Shown: positions 42,808 to 50,685 of the stretch, one piece after another
How positions within the stretch are numbered: position 1 is the first letter of the stretch
Layout: each line of letters opens with the position of its first letter
Origin: Streptomyces sp. WM4235
Lineage (GTDB): Bacteria; Actinomycetota; Actinomycetes; Streptomycetales; Streptomycetaceae
DNA length: 64,000 bases
Assembly (NCBI RefSeq): GCF_001279725.1
Contig: NZ_LGDE01000238.1
Location: 3,934-67,933 of the forward strand
Direction: 5' to 3'
Program-made: the position numbers and the translations under genes
Notes under the pieces: generated by a model
Database searches by the model: none
What the model was told of the DNA's origin: nothing
The model's input: the letters and a program-made list of their open reading frames with translations, nothing else

Positions 42808-45675
42808 ATGGGTGACCTGCTCGTCTTCGTCCTGAGCGGCCTGGTCTCCGGCGCCCTGTACGCGCTGCTGGCCACCGGGCTGGTGCTGTCGTACTCGGCG
42901 TCCGGGCTCTTCAACTTCGCGCACGGGGCCACCGCCTACCTGTGCGCGCTCACCTTCTACGAGCTGCACTCCGGACTGGGCCGGCCGGCCGTCCCCGCGG
43001 CGCTCCTGGTGGTGTTCGGCGTGGCGCCCGTGATCGGCTGGGGGCTGGACCGGCTGATGTTCCGGCGACTCGCCCGGGTCGGGGAGACCGCGCAGATCGT
43101 GGCGACCATCGGGCTGCTGGTGGCGCTGCCGGCGGCCGGACTGTGGGCGGTGGAGCTGCTCGGCGACGCGGGGGCGCCGGTGAAGCCCGCCGAGAACCAG
43201 TTCGGGCTTCCCGGGGTGGGGCCGAGCCCGGCACGGTCCTGGCAGCTCGCCGAGGGCGTCGGCATCGACTCCGATCAGCTGATCACCTGGGTGGTGACGG
43301 CCGTGGTGGCGGTGGCCCTGTGGGTGCTGATGCGACACACCCGCCTGGGGCTGACGCTGCGGGCCGCCGTCGACAACCGCTCGCTGACCGAACTGCGCGG
43401 CATCAGCGCCGACCGGCTGTCCTCGGTCGCGTGGATGATCGCCTCCGGGCTGGCGGGGCTCGCCGGGGTGCTGGCGACCCCGCTCCTGGGCCTGTCCGCG
43501 CACGACTTCACCCTGTTCCTGTTCGTGTCGGCGACGGCCGCCGTGATCGGACGGTTCGCGTCGGTCCCCCTGGCGTTCGCGGGCGGGCTGGGGCTGGGGG
43601 TGCTGCAGAACCTGGTCGCCGGCTACGCCTCGTTCGCCGAGCGGATCACCGGGTTCCGGACGGCCGTGCCGTTCCTCATCCTGTTCGGCGGGCTGCTGGT
43701 ACTGACCCGGCGGGCGCGGACCGCCGGGACGATCGCCGCGGACGCGCCGCCGGTGGACCACCTGGCCGGGGCCTCGTGGGCGCGGCGGTGGGGGGTGTGG
43801 GCGGCGGCCGCGGGGCTGCTGTGCGTGGCCTTCTACACCGTGACGACCCCGTTCTGGAGCGGACTGCTCGCCCAGGGGTTGGCCATCGCCCTGGTGTTCA
43901 TGTCGTTCACCGTGGTCACCGGGCTCGGCGCGATGGTGTCGTTGGCGCAGGCGACCTTCGTGACCGGGGCGGCGTTGGTGGCCGGGCTGTTGATGAGCCG
44001 GGGGTGGCCGTTCGTGGCGGCGTTGGCGGTGGGCACGTGCGTGGCCGCCGTCCTGGGCGCCCTGGTCGCACTGCCGGCGCTGCGGCTGGGGGGACGGTCC
44101 CTGGCCCTGGCGACACTGGCGCTGGCGTTCCTCGCCGACCAGGTGCTGTTCCAGTCGCGGTGGTTGCGCAACGGGGACTCCGGCTGGTCGATCCCTCGGC
44201 CGGTCCTCGGCCCGGTGGACCTGTCCGACGACCGGGCGATGGGGGTGACCCTGGTGGTGCTCGTCGCCGTCGTGGCCGCCGCGCTGGGCGCGCTGCGCGA
44301 CTCCCCCTCGGGCCGGGCCATGCTGGCCGTGCGGTCGGCCCCGGCGGCGGCCATGGCGTCCGGGGTGTCCGTGCTGCGGACGAAGCTGCTGCTGTTCACG
44401 CTGTCGGCCGGGCTCGCGGGGTTCGGGGGCGTCATGTACGCCTCGTACAACACCCGGATCACGGCCACGGACTTCACGGCGATGACCGGGTTGGTGTGGC
44501 TGGCCGTGGTGGTGGCGGCGGGGGTGCGGCGGCCGCAGTACGCGGTGGTGGCGGGGCTGGTGTTCGCGGTCGCCCCCCAACTGATGGCGCACTACGTGAC
44601 GGCGTCGGCGCACCTGCCGGTGATCCTGTTCGGGTTGGCGGGTCTGGCCCTGGCCAACGACCCGGACGGCTACTGCGCCGCGGTACCGGTACGGCTGGCC
44701 AGGCGGCGCGCCGGGCGCGCTGCCGGGACGGGAACCTCCGCCGGGGTCGGGGTCGGGACCGAGGCCTCCGCCGGGACCGAGGCCGGAGCCGGGACCGAGG
44801 CCGGAGCCGGGACCGAGGTCGGAGCCGCACCCCGGGTCGTTTCGGGGGCTCCGCCCCCGGGCTCCCGCGCCACGCTCGCCGGCGGGGCCGAACGGGTGGG
44901 GGGTGGCGTCGAGAGCGCGAGGGCGGCGGCGGTGCCCGGGCCCCGGGCCGACCCCGCCGGCGGGGTCGGCCCGGCCGGGCGCCCCGTCGCGCTGGAGTTG
45001 CGGGGGGTACGGGCCGGGTACGACGGTGGGGCGGTGTTGCACGGCGTGGACCTCGTCGTGCGGCGGGGCGAGATCCTCGCCCTGCTCGGGCCCAACGGGG
45101 CCGGGAAGAGCACCGCGTGCCGGGTCGCGGCCGGGGTGCTGACCGCCGGTGACGGCCGGGTGCTCGTGGCCGGGCGGGACGTGACGCGGGAGGGGGCCGT
45201 GCGCCGTTCGCGGGGCGGGGTGCTGCTCGCTCCCGAGGGGCGGGGGATCTTCCCCTCGCTCGACGTCGAGGAGAACCTGGCGATCCACCTGCGGGACCCG
45301 GCCGAACGGGACGCCGTGCTCGGGCGGTTCCCCCGGCTGCGGGAGCGGCGCCGGGTGCCCGCCGGCGCGTTGTCGGGCGGGGAGCAGCAGTTGCTGGCGC
45401 TGGCTCCGCTGTTGCAGCGTCCGCCGCGGGTGTTGATCGCCGACGAGCCCTCCCTGGGACTCGCGCCGCGCGTGGTGGACGAGGTGTACGGGCTGCTCGT
45501 CGAGCTCCGGGCCGCCGGGACCGCGCTGCTGTTGGTGGAGGAGAAGGCGGCGGAGATCCTCGGGATCGCGGACACGGTCGCCTACCTGTCCCAGGGGCGG
45601 GTGTCCTGGTGCGGCCCGCGCGCCGAGGTGGAGGCCGACCGGCTGACCGAGGCCTACCTGGGGATGGTCCGATGA
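42808..45675 (+). CDS. Fused LivH-LivM-LivF branched-chain amino acid permease/ATPase
   Basis: A 955-residue protein that joins three normally separate subunits. Residues about 1-295 are a LivH-type permease (GLVSGALYALLATGLVLSYS) and 325-625 a LivM-type permease. From 631 to 715 runs a linker of Gly/Thr/Glu/Ala repeats (GTEAGA, 18-bp DNA unit near 44772-44826). From about 730 a LivF-type ATPase follows: GPNGAGKST, LSGGEQQLLALAP and VLIADEPSLGLAP. It forms the membrane channel and one of the two ATPases. The second ATPase is the next gene, coupled by ATGA. No frameshift was seen. Confidence 0.9.
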   Translation: MGDLLVFVLSGLVSGALYALLATGLVLSYSASGLFNFAHGATAYLCALTFYELHSGLGRPAVPAALLVVFGVAPVIGWGLDRLMFRRLARVGETAQIVATIGLLVALPAAGLWAVELLGDAGAPVKPAENQFGLPGVGPSPARSWQLAEGVGIDSDQLITWVVTAVVAVALWVLMRHTRLGLTLRAAVDNRSLTELRGISADRLSSVAWMIASGLAGLAGVLATPLLGLSAHDFTLFLFVSATAAVIGRFASVPLAFAGGLGLGVLQNLVAGYASFAERITGFRTAVPFLILFGGLLVLTRRARTAGTIAADAPPVDHLAGASWARRWGVWAAAAGLLCVAFYTVTTPFWSGLLAQGLAIALVFMSFTVVTGLGAMVSLAQATFVTGAALVAGLLMSRGWPFVAALAVGTCVAAVLGALVALPALRLGGRSLALATLALAFLADQVLFQSRWLRNGDSGWSIPRPVLGPVDLSDDRAMGVTLVVLVAVVAAALGALRDSPSGRAMLAVRSAPAAAMASGVSVLRTKLLLFTLSAGLAGFGGVMYASYNTRITATDFTAMTGLVWLAVVVAAGVRRPQYAVVAGLVFAVAPQLMAHYVTASAHLPVILFGLAGLALANDPDGYCAAVPVRLARRRAGRAAGTGTSAGVGVGTEASAGTEAGAGTEAGAGTEVGAAPRVVSGAPPPGSRATLAGGAERVGGGVESARAAAVPGPRADPAGGVGPAGRPVALELRGVRAGYDGGAVLHGVDLVVRRGEILALLGPNGAGKSTACRVAAGVLTAGDGRVLVAGRDVTREGAVRRSRGGVLLAPEGRGIFPSLDVEENLAIHLRDPAERDAVLGRFPRLRERRRVPAGALSGGEQQLLALAPLLQRPPRVLIADEPSLGLAPRVVDEVYGLLVELRAAGTALLLVEEKAAEILGIADTVAYLSQGRVSWCGPRAEVEADRLTEAYLGMVR

Positions 45676-46445
45676 CGGCGCCGTACGTGTTGGAGGCGGT
45701 CGGGGTCGGTGTGCGCTTCGGCGGGGTCCGGGCGCTGACCGGGGTGGACCTCGGGGTCCGGGCCGGGGAGGTGTGCGGTCTGATCGGCCCGAACGGGGCC
45801 GGCAAGACCACGCTGTTCGACGTGTTGTCCGGGATCCGCCGCCCCGATCGGGGCCGGATGCTGCTCGACGGGGTGGACGTGACCCGCCGCTCCCCGGCCT
45901 GGCGGGCCCGGCACGGGGTGCGCCGGACCTTCCAGCGGCAGCAGCTCTTCGGGCAGCTCAGCGTGGCCGACAACGTGCTCGTCGCCCAGGAGTGGCGCGG
46001 TGGTGGGGGCGGTCCGGTCGCGGACCTGATCGCCGCGCCGGCCCGCCGGCGCAGGGAGCGGGAGCGCCGCGAGCGGGCCGCGCGGGTGCTGGAGGGCTGC
46101 GGGATCGGTGAGCTCGGGGACGCGTACGCGGGCGGGCTGCCCGTGGGCCGGGCCCGCATGGTGGAGCTGGCCCGCGCGGTGGCCGACCGGCCGAGGGTGC
46201 TGTTGTTGGACGAGCCCGCGTCGGGGATGTCGGCGCCCGAGCGGGAGCGGCTCGCGGCGGTCGTCCGGCGGCTCGCCGAGGAGGAGGGGTGCGCGGTGCT
46301 GCTGGTCGAGCACAACGTGGCCTTCGTGATGGAGCTCTGCGCGCGGGTCGTCGTACTGGACCTCGGGACCGTGCTCGCCCAGGGGACGGCGGCCGAGGTG
46401 CGGGCGGACCCGCGGGTGCGGCGGGCCTATCTGGGAGCCTCCTGA
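45672..46445 (+). CDS. LivG-type ABC transporter ATPase
   Basis: A 257-residue ATPase that energises the branched-chain amino acid permease. Walker A is GPNGAGKTT (near residue 38), Walker B LLLDEPASG, and the H-loop LLVEHN. The signature is LPVGRARMVELARA rather than canonical LSGGQ, a variant also usual among actinobacterial LivG-like ATPases. The start overlaps the stop of the fused permease gene. A palindromic terminator 58 bases after the stop closes the operon, which thus has the order binding protein, permeases plus LivF, LivG. Confidence 0.9.
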   Translation: MTAPYVLEAVGVGVRFGGVRALTGVDLGVRAGEVCGLIGPNGAGKTTLFDVLSGIRRPDRGRMLLDGVDVTRRSPAWRARHGVRRTFQRQQLFGQLSVADNVLVAQEWRGGGGGPVADLIAAPARRRRERERRERAARVLEGCGIGELGDAYAGGLPVGRARMVELARAVADRPRVLLLDEPASGMSAPERERLAAVVRRLAEEEGCAVLLVEHNVAFVMELCARVVVLDLGTVLAQGTAAEVRADPRVRRAYLGAS

Positions 46446-46502
46446 ATAACCACCCATTTGGCGGGAATGCGCGCCGCGAGTGGCCGGTTATGGCCCCTCG
46501 CA

Positions 46503-46526
46503 GGACCCGGCGGTACCGCCGGGTCC
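46503..46526 (+). terminator. Terminator of the branched-chain amino acid transport operon
   Basis: A 24-base perfect palindrome with arms GGACCCGGCGGT and ACCGCCGGGTCC and no unpaired loop in the strict sense, 58 bases after the LivG stop and 42 bases before the aldo/keto reductase start. Confidence 0.65.
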
Positions 46527-46567
46527 GCATCCGCACACCTGTACCCGACGACGAGGAACGACCCGAC

Positions 46568-47416
46568 GTGAACCAGGTCCCCGGCATCAAGCTCAACAAC
46601 GGCACCCTCATGCCCCAGCTCGGCTACGGCGTCTGGCAGGTCCCCGACGACGAGGCGGAACAGGCCGTCACCACCGCCCTGGAGGCCGGCTACCGCAGCA
46701 TCGACACGGCCGCGATCTACGGCAACGAGGAGGGCACCGGCCGGGCCATCGCGGGCGCCGGGGTGCCGCGCGAGGAGCTGTTCGTCACCACCAAGCTGTG
46801 GAACGGCCCGGACCGCGTCTGGGGCCGCGACGAGGTCCTGCGCGCCTTCGACGAATCGCTCTCCAGGCTGGGCCTCGACCACGTCGACCTGTACCTGATC
46901 CACTGGCCGCGCCCCATGCGGGACGACGTCCTCACCACCTGGAAGACCTTCGAGGAGATCGCCGCGAGCGGTCGCGCCAAGGCGGTCGGCGTGTCGAACT
47001 TCCGCCCCGAGGACCTGGAACGGATCCGGACCGTGAGCGACCTGGTTCCGGCGGTCAACCAGATCGAACTGCACCCGCTCTTCCCGCAGAGCGCGCTGCG
47101 CGCCCTGCACGCCGACCTCGGCATCGCCACCGAGGCCTGGTCCCCGCTCGGCCAGGGCAAGGAGCTGCTCACGCTTCCCGCCGTCGCCTCGATCGCCGCC
47201 AAGCACGGTCGCACCGCCGCGCAGGTGGTACTGCGCTGGCACCTCCAGCTCGGCAACATCGTGATCCCCAAGTCCGTGACGCCCGCGCGCATCCGCGAGA
47301 ATCTGGATGTCCTCGGCTTCGAACTGGATGCCGACGACATCGCCGCGCTGGACGCCCTGGGCGCCGGCACGGCGGGCCGGCGGCTCGGGCCCGACCCGGC
47401 CGTCTTCGACATGTGA
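46568..47416 (+). CDS. Aldo/keto reductase
   Basis: A 282-residue NADPH-dependent reductase of the AKR5-like type (2,5-diketo-gluconate reductase group). The catalytic tetrad fits D in YRSIDTAAIYG (with the Y), K in VTTKLWN and H in YLIHWP. The cofactor-binding block IPKSVTPARIREN is near residue 240. It reduces carbonyls to alcohols; the substrate is unknown. GTG 46568 is chosen with GAGGAA nine bases upstream. The ricin-fold gene starts 19 bases after its stop, so they are probably cotranscribed. Confidence 0.9.
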   Translation: MNQVPGIKLNNGTLMPQLGYGVWQVPDDEAEQAVTTALEAGYRSIDTAAIYGNEEGTGRAIAGAGVPREELFVTTKLWNGPDRVWGRDEVLRAFDESLSRLGLDHVDLYLIHWPRPMRDDVLTTWKTFEEIAASGRAKAVGVSNFRPEDLERIRTVSDLVPAVNQIELHPLFPQSALRALHADLGIATEAWSPLGQGKELLTLPAVASIAAKHGRTAAQVVLRWHLQLGNIVIPKSVTPARIRENLDVLGFELDADDIAALDALGAGTAGRRLGPDPAVFDM

Positions 47417-47435
47417 GCGAGCCGAGGGTGTGCGG

Positions 47436-47861
47436 GTGAACGTTCCTGACGGGGTCTACCGACTCCGCAACGTGGGCAGCGGGCTGCTGCTCCAGGTGGA
47501 GAGCGGGAACCGGGTACGGGTGGGGCCGGACGGCCCGCCCGCGCCCGCGTCCGCAGACCAGTGGGAGATCTCGCCGGTGTACGGCGGCGGTGGGATCTTC
47601 CACGTGGTGAGCGTGCACAACGGCAAACGGCTGGACGTCGCGAACGCGTCCGTGGACAGCGGGACCCGGGTCCAGGTGTGGAAGGCCAACGCGTTCGGCG
47701 CCCAGGAGTGGATCGTCGAGGAGCACCTGGACGACCCCGGTGTGGTCTCCCTGATCGCCGTCATCAGCGGGCTCCCGCTGGAGGCGGACGAGGAGGGGCG
47801 GGCCCGCCAGTGCGAGGACACCGACTCGCCGGCCCAGTGGTGGCGCCTGGAACCCGCCTGA
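47436..47861 (+). CDS. Cytosolic ricin-type beta-trefoil (RICIN) protein
   Basis: A 141-residue single-domain protein with QxW-like repeats at ADQWEIS, QEWIVE and AQWWRLE spaced about 40-50 residues apart, and the matching GLLLQV and GKRLDVANAS strands of a beta-trefoil. Such domains bind sugars or proteins. There is no signal peptide, unlike most streptomycete ricin domains, which are attached to secreted enzymes. GTG 47436 is preferred over 47430 because GAGG is then eight bases away. Its function alongside the reductase is unknown. Confidence 0.7.
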   Translation: MNVPDGVYRLRNVGSGLLLQVESGNRVRVGPDGPPAPASADQWEISPVYGGGGIFHVVSVHNGKRLDVANASVDSGTRVQVWKANAFGAQEWIVEEHLDDPGVVSLIAVISGLPLEADEEGRARQCEDTDSPAQWWRLEPA

Positions 47862-47930
47862 CCCGCCACTCCCGCCCGCGCCCTTCGTCCCCGCGCCCTT
47901 CGCCCCCGGCCGTCCGCCGCCAGTCCGCCG

Positions 47931-48683
47931 TCAGTCGCGTACGAAGGCGGCCAGGCGGTACGTCGGGTCCGCGCGCGGAACATCCTGTTCGGGCAGCGCC
48001 CCCAGCCGGGTCGCGACCTCCTCGACGGTGGCACCCCTGGGTAGCACGCGGGACGCGTACCGTCCCGCGCGCAGCGCCTCGGCCGCGCCGCGCGGGGTGA
48101 CGCCCTGGCCGAAGCCCGTGAACAGGGTCTCCCCGCACGGCCGCAGACCCGCCTGCGCGGCGTAGGCCGTCACCTCGGCCGAGGCGTCCGCCGGGGTCGA
48201 CGTGAGATGCGGTGCGAGCACCTCGTCGATGTCGCCGCCGACGTCGTGGGCGGCGTCCTTGTCCACGGTGGTGACGAACACCCCGCCCGGCCGCAGCGTC
48301 CGCGCCACCTCCGCGATCAGTCGCGGCACCACCCCGGGCTCCCGCAGCAGGTGCAGGAGCCACACCGCGCTCACGGCGCCCACCGACCGGGACCGCACCG
48401 GAAGCCCGGTCCCGGAGGCGATCACCACCGGGATCCCGCGCCGCGCCGCCATCGTCGCCATGCCGTACGAGGCGTCCGCGCCCAGTACCCGCAGCCCGGG
48501 GCGCCGCAGTCGGGCGGTGACGATGCCCGTGCCACAGCCCAGATCGAGCAGGGTTGGCGCGCGGGCCGGGACGAGGTCGAGCACCGCGGCCGCCGCTGCC
48601 TCGGCGCGCGGGGCGCCGCCCCGGGTGGCGTCGTAGGCCTCGGCCTCGGCGTCGTAGTCGAGCGGGGAACGCGGTATCGGCAT
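47931..48683 (-). CDS. Class I SAM-dependent methyltransferase
   Basis: A 250-residue protein with the SAM-binding motif LLDLGCGTGIVTARL near residue 46, the acidic end of the second strand at GADAS, a motif IV region SVGAVSAVWLLH and RPGGVFVTT. This is the Methyltransf_11 type. The substrate is unknown. The start codon shares a base with the stop of the pterin dehydratase gene (TGATG), so the two are coupled, but no known pathway links them. Confidence 0.82.
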   Translation of the reverse strand: MPIPRSPLDYDAEAEAYDATRGGAPRAEAAAAAVLDLVPARAPTLLDLGCGTGIVTARLRRPGLRVLGADASYGMATMAARRGIPVVIASGTGLPVRSRSVGAVSAVWLLHLLREPGVVPRLIAEVARTLRPGGVFVTTVDKDAAHDVGGDIDEVLAPHLTSTPADASAEVTAYAAQAGLRPCGETLFTGFGQGVTPRGAAEALRAGRYASRVLPRGATVEEVATRLGALPEQDVPRADPTYRLAAFVRD

Positions 48684-48988
48684 CAGTTCGCCCCGTGGGC
48701 GGGAGCCAGGGCCTCCAGTCGTTCGGCGAGGGCGAAGTCGGTCTCGGTCACGGCGTCGCCCGCGCTGTGGGTGTTCACCGACACGCGGACCGTGTCATAG
48801 CCCAGGGTGAGGTCCGAGTGGTGGTTCAACTCGTCCTGCACCGACGCGATGTGGGCGACGAGGGCACTCGCCGCGAAATGGCTGCCCAGCCGGTAGGTGC
48901 GCAGGATCCGGTCGTCCTCGAAGGCCCAGCCCGGGAGTTCCCGCAACCGGTCCTCGATCTCCTTCTGGGAAAGCGGCTCGCCCGACAT
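48683..48988 (-). CDS. Pterin-4a-carbinolamine dehydratase
   Basis: A 101-residue enzyme that dehydrates 4a-hydroxytetrahydropterin, recycling the cofactor after aromatic amino acid hydroxylation. The active-site block ELNHHSDLTLGYDTVRVSV carries the paired histidines and the aspartate, and THSAGDAVTETDFALA follows as in the PHS/DCoH family. ATG 48988 is used, with AAGGAG seven bases upstream. No aromatic amino acid hydroxylase is in the window. Confidence 0.92.
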   Translation of the reverse strand: MSGEPLSQKEIEDRLRELPGWAFEDDRILRTYRLGSHFAASALVAHIASVQDELNHHSDLTLGYDTVRVSVNTHSAGDAVTETDFALAERLEALAPAHGAN

Positions 48989-49163
48989 CCGCACACTCCT
49001 TCACGACTCGGTCGGCTCCATCGCCTGACGTGGGGTCAAGGTTCCCACAGCGCGGGCCCGCCGGCGGGTCCCGCGCGGCGGTGCGTGCCGGCGCGTCCGC
49101 GCGTCGTCGCCGCGGCGGCCGGCCCCGGACCGCGGGCCGGGCCCGCTGGGCTACCGTCGGGAC

Positions 49164-49952
49164 ATGACGACGGTGAGTGTGGGCGTGATGCTGCGCACCT
49201 GGCGGGAGCGGCGCGGGATCAGCCAGTTGGAGCTGGCGGGTCGCGCCGACTCCTCGTCGCGGCACATCAGTTTCGTGGAGACCGGCCGTTCCCGGCCGAG
49301 CGAGGAGATGGTGCTGCGGCTCGCGGAGCACCTGGACGTCCCGGTGCGGGAGCGCAACGCCTTGTTGCTGGCGGCCGGCTACGCGCCCCGCTACCCGCAC
49401 ACCCCGCTCGACGACCCGTCGATGGAGGTCCTTCGGGACTCTCTGGAGCGACTGCTGGCGGGCTACGAGCCGTATCCGGCGCTGGTCGTGGACGCCACCT
49501 ATCAGGTGATCGCCGCGAACCGGGGCGTCGCGCTGCTGCTGGACGGCGTGCCCGAGCACCTGCTGGCGCCGCCGCTGAACGCGATGCGGCTGACCCTGCA
49601 TCCGCAGGGCCTGGCCGCGCGGATCCTCAACCTGCGGGAATGGCGCGGGCACCTGTTGGAACAGATGGAGCGGCAGATCGCCCTGTCGCGCTCGGAGCCG
49701 CTGCGCGCGCTGTACGAGGAGGTGGCGGCCTACCCCGTGGCGGAGCGGGCCGATCACGGGGAGCCGCGGCAGGCGGTCGCGAACATCGCGCTGCCGCTGC
49801 GGATCGAGCACGACGGGCACGTCCTGTCCTTCGTGTCGTCCATCTCCACCTTCAACACGCCGATGGACGTGACCGTCGCCGAGCTGGCCATCGAGACCCT
49901 GCTGCCCGCCGACCCGGCGACGGTGAAGTACCTGCGCTCACTGGTCCCCTGA
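49164..49952 (+). CDS. XRE regulator with MmyB-type ligand-binding domain
   Basis: A 262-residue regulator. The N-terminal helix-turn-helix runs from about residue 8 to 65 (LRTWRERRGISQLELAGRAD, then RHISFVETGRSRPS). The remainder matches the MmyB-like PAS-related domain (YPALVVDATYQVIAANRGVA). It probably binds a small ligand and represses nearby promoters. It ends 15 bases inside the convergent small membrane protein gene. It resembles the protein at 17207-18187 in layout but has a different helix-turn-helix subtype. Confidence 0.88.
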   Translation: MTTVSVGVMLRTWRERRGISQLELAGRADSSSRHISFVETGRSRPSEEMVLRLAEHLDVPVRERNALLLAAGYAPRYPHTPLDDPSMEVLRDSLERLLAGYEPYPALVVDATYQVIAANRGVALLLDGVPEHLLAPPLNAMRLTLHPQGLAARILNLREWRGHLLEQMERQIALSRSEPLRALYEEVAAYPVAERADHGEPRQAVANIALPLRIEHDGHVLSFVSSISTFNTPMDVTVAELAIETLLPADPATVKYLRSLVP

Positions 49953-50363
49953 GGCCACACCGCGCAGCGCGAGCCACTGGGCGAGCGCGAACCCGGCGAC
50001 GACGAGCGCCTGTGCCGGGATCCACACCGCGCCCGCGACGGTCGGGGTGAACCACAGGAGTGCCGAGGCCAGACTCAGGGCCACCCAGAGGCAGTTGGTC
50101 TCGATGACGAGGCGGACGGGGAGGACCGGCGGCCGGCGGCGGGAGGCCACCCACCCGACGCCCGCCCCGTACAGGGCGAGGATCACTCCGAGGACGAGCA
50201 GGGTCGTCGAGTCGACGCCCAGGAGTCGGCCGAGCGGCGCGGAAAAGGCCAGGTAGGCGAGCCCGTTGCCGGTGGTGACCAGTGCGTCGAGCGCGAGGAA
50301 CCGGCGCAGCACGACCCGGGGCCCGGTGGTGTGGGCGATGCCGGCGAGGGGGGTTGCGGACAT
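49938..50363 (-). CDS. Four-helix small membrane protein
   Basis: A 141-residue protein with four hydrophobic segments (about residues 20-40, 48-68, 78-98 and 105-128). The family is not firmly recognised. ATG 50363 has GGAGG ten bases upstream and fits a hydrophobic N-terminus better than an ATG at 50411. It converges with the XRE/MmyB regulator gene, with a 15-base overlap of the 3' ends, and is a candidate target of that regulator. Confidence 0.65.
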   Translation of the reverse strand: MSATPLAGIAHTTGPRVVLRRFLALDALVTTGNGLAYLAFSAPLGRLLGVDSTTLLVLGVILALYGAGVGWVASRRRPPVLPVRLVIETNCLWVALSLASALLWFTPTVAGAVWIPAQALVVAGFALAQWLALRGVASGDQ

Positions 50364-50487
50364 GGTGGATCGACCTCCGTCGAGGATCGGATGCGCGAGG
50401 TGGTGGGACACCGGGTCCCGGAGCCGAGTGCGCGACCCCGGAACCCGATGCGTCCCACTGTGCCGACGGGCCCGGGCGGGGTCGATT

Positions 50488-50530
50488 ACCTCGGGGGTAA
50501 GGGCTCTGGGTAAGGGCTCTGCCCCGAGGT
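50488..50530. promoter_or_regulatory. Inverted repeat enclosing a perfect 13-bp tandem duplication
   Basis: ACCTCGGGG (50488-50496) pairs with CCCCGAGGT (50522-50530). Between them GGGTAAGGGCTCT occurs twice without a gap (50495-50507 and 50508-50520). TTACC-N5-GGTAA (50486-50500) is a second palindrome on the left side. The element stands in the 322-base region between the divergent small membrane protein and the duplicated EspR-like gene, so a regulator-binding site is the likeliest reading. Confidence 0.6.
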
Positions 50531-50544
50531 CGTGCGCAGGCCGC

Positions 50545-50586
50545 GGGTGCCCGACTCCTTCGAGCGGGTGCCCAACTTCTTTGAGG
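50545..50586. repeat. Tandem pair of 21-bp repeats
   Basis: The stretches beginning GGGTGCCC at 50545 and at 50566 match at 17 of 21 positions (GGGTGCCCGACTCCTTCGAG against GGGTGCCCAACTTCTTTGAG). They lie just left of the promoter area of the EspR-like gene. Their differences are not confined to third codon positions, so coding is unlikely. Confidence 0.6.
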
Positions 50587-50685
50587 TGGAGCGAAGGGAA
50601 GGTGGGGGTCGCGCTGGTTCGGCGCGGGGGTGCGGGCTAGGCTTCGGGCAGCCCGAACGCCCGAGCGACATACGGAGAGTTTCCG

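Noticed and set aside
41455..45288. A 1277-codon open frame on the minus strand
   Set aside because: It lies wholly antisense to the branched-chain amino acid transport genes, is Arg/Gln/His/Gly-rich with no domain, and arises from the extreme third-position GC bias of the real genes.
46108..46250. LivG signature LPVGRAR as a sign of an inactive ATPase
   Set aside because: LP-x-G-type signatures are normal in actinobacterial LivG-like ATPases, and the Walker motifs and H-loop are intact.
50532..50685. Small ORF reading VPDSFER and VPNFFEV as a heptad repeat
   Set aside because: The frame overlaps the promoter region of the EspR-like gene, lacks a ribosome site, and repeat differences are not at synonymous positions.
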